This document shows, one piece after another, positions 15,242 through 15,646 of a DNA stretch of 15,646 nucleotides. The position numbers and the translations under genes are program-made. Within the stretch, counting starts at the first letter, position 1. The number at the start of each line of letters is the position of its first letter. This DNA is from CAJQQY01 sp964352225 (GTDB lineage: Bacteria; Bacteroidota; Bacteroidia; Chitinophagales; Saprospiraceae). The notes beneath the pieces are model-generated. The model was not told the DNA's origin, made no database searches, and saw nothing but the letters and a program-made list of their open reading frames with translations. Location: NCBI GenBank assembly GCA_964352225.1, contig CAYGRM010000133.1, positions 1 through 15,646 on the forward strand, written 5' to 3'.

Positions 15242-15646
15242 ATGAAAAGCAAAACAGTACTTCTTGATCTCGGCGGAGTAGTCTTTAATTCTACCGGTGA
15301 ATCCAATGAAAAAATAGATTGGACAATCATCACCGAATTAAATTATAAATATGGACATCGATTAAATATTGGAGATGATGTTTTTGGAGATTTTATGGCA
15401 GATTATAATCAGCTGACTCAACAAAAAATTAGTGGAGCATCTTTTTTGAAATTAGTATTCGACAGCTTGGAGTTCAATCAAGAGCTAATTGATTTTTTAT
15501 TAGTCGATCATCGCATTATTATTGTGAGCGATAATTACCGAGAGAACATAGAATACATTTCAAGACGTTATCATTTTTCTGATTGGGCTGATGAAGCGTA
15601 TTATTCTTTTGATTTAAAAATGGAAAAAAGTAATCCTTTATTTTTC
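15242..15646 (+). CDS. HAD-superfamily hydrolase, 3' end cut by the window
   Basis: The first 135 codons of an open frame that runs off the window. Motif I is 'VLLDLGGVVFN' with nucleophile Asp9; the second acidic position is glycine, as in other 'DLGGV'-type HAD proteins. Motif II is 'IIIVSDN' (residues 98-104) with Ser102. The beginning of motif III is 'SFDLKMEKSNPLFF', with the lysine of the 'K.nP.iF' pattern. A helical cap of about 75 residues lies between motifs I and II, as in HAD subfamily I. It would be a cytoplasmic phosphatase or related enzyme; the substrate is unknown. The start ATG lies six bases after the relic's stop codon and is in the same frame, so the gene was probably placed next to the deletion scar or was the old neighbour of the lost gene. 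Confidence 0.8.
   Translation, partial: MKSKTVLLDLGGVVFNSTGESNEKIDWTIITELNYKYGHRLNIGDDVFGDFMADYNQLTQQKISGASFLKLVFDSLEFNQELIDFLLVDHRIIIVSDNYRENIEYISRRYHFSDWADEAYYSFDLKMEKSNPLFF

Overview
The window looks like chromosomal DNA of a low-GC Bacteroidota, probably of the Saprospiria/Lewinella type. Evidence: two secreted giants end in type IX secretion (T9SS) C-terminal sorting domains; promoters match the Bacteroidota pattern TTG...TAnnTTTG; start codons lack clear Shine-Dalgarno sequences; and the HYR, C-type lectin and 'DGDPxTINDV' modules are familiar from Saprospiraceae secretomes. The lineage assignment is inference from gene content, not from a marker gene.

Left part (1-3155): a small regulatory neighbourhood on the + strand. 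Two adjacent genes encode DinB-fold (four-helix, metal-binding) proteins, one DinB_2-like and one DUF1572-like. They are followed by a TetR/AcrR-family repressor and an alpha/beta hydrolase. Two copies of a TetR-type palindrome (core ACCGAWTGGT) lie in front of the first DinB gene, inside its promoter, and in front of the hydrolase gene. This suggests that the repressor controls both sides of the cluster. A GC-rich 147-bp inverted-repeat element sits between the second DinB gene and the repressor, and a set of three hairpins follows the hydrolase.

Middle (3371-4575): a minus-strand gene for a small outer-membrane beta-barrel-like protein, then a 460-bp AT-rich divergent intergenic region. The gap holds a perfect 17-bp-arm hairpin and candidate promoters facing both ways.

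Right part (4576-14944): two tandem, paralogous, very large secreted proteins of 1405 and 2005 aa. Both have a signal peptide, a glycoside-hydrolase-like TIM barrel with clan GH-A landmarks (WNEP, HSYPH, TE), alternating HYR (immunoglobulin-like) and C-type-lectin-like domains, and a T9SS type A sorting domain. The second has also acquired a Kazal protease-inhibitor-like domain, two cysteine-rich repeats, a beta-propeller-like segment and a CARDB domain. They look like surface-anchored or released carbohydrate-active adhesins with a catalytic head and several lectin modules; the substrate is unknown. A 107-bp imperfect palindromic element separates them, and a strong terminator follows the second.

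Right edge: a relic of a third T9SS sorting domain without a gene body, then the first 135 codons of a HAD-superfamily hydrolase cut by the window end.
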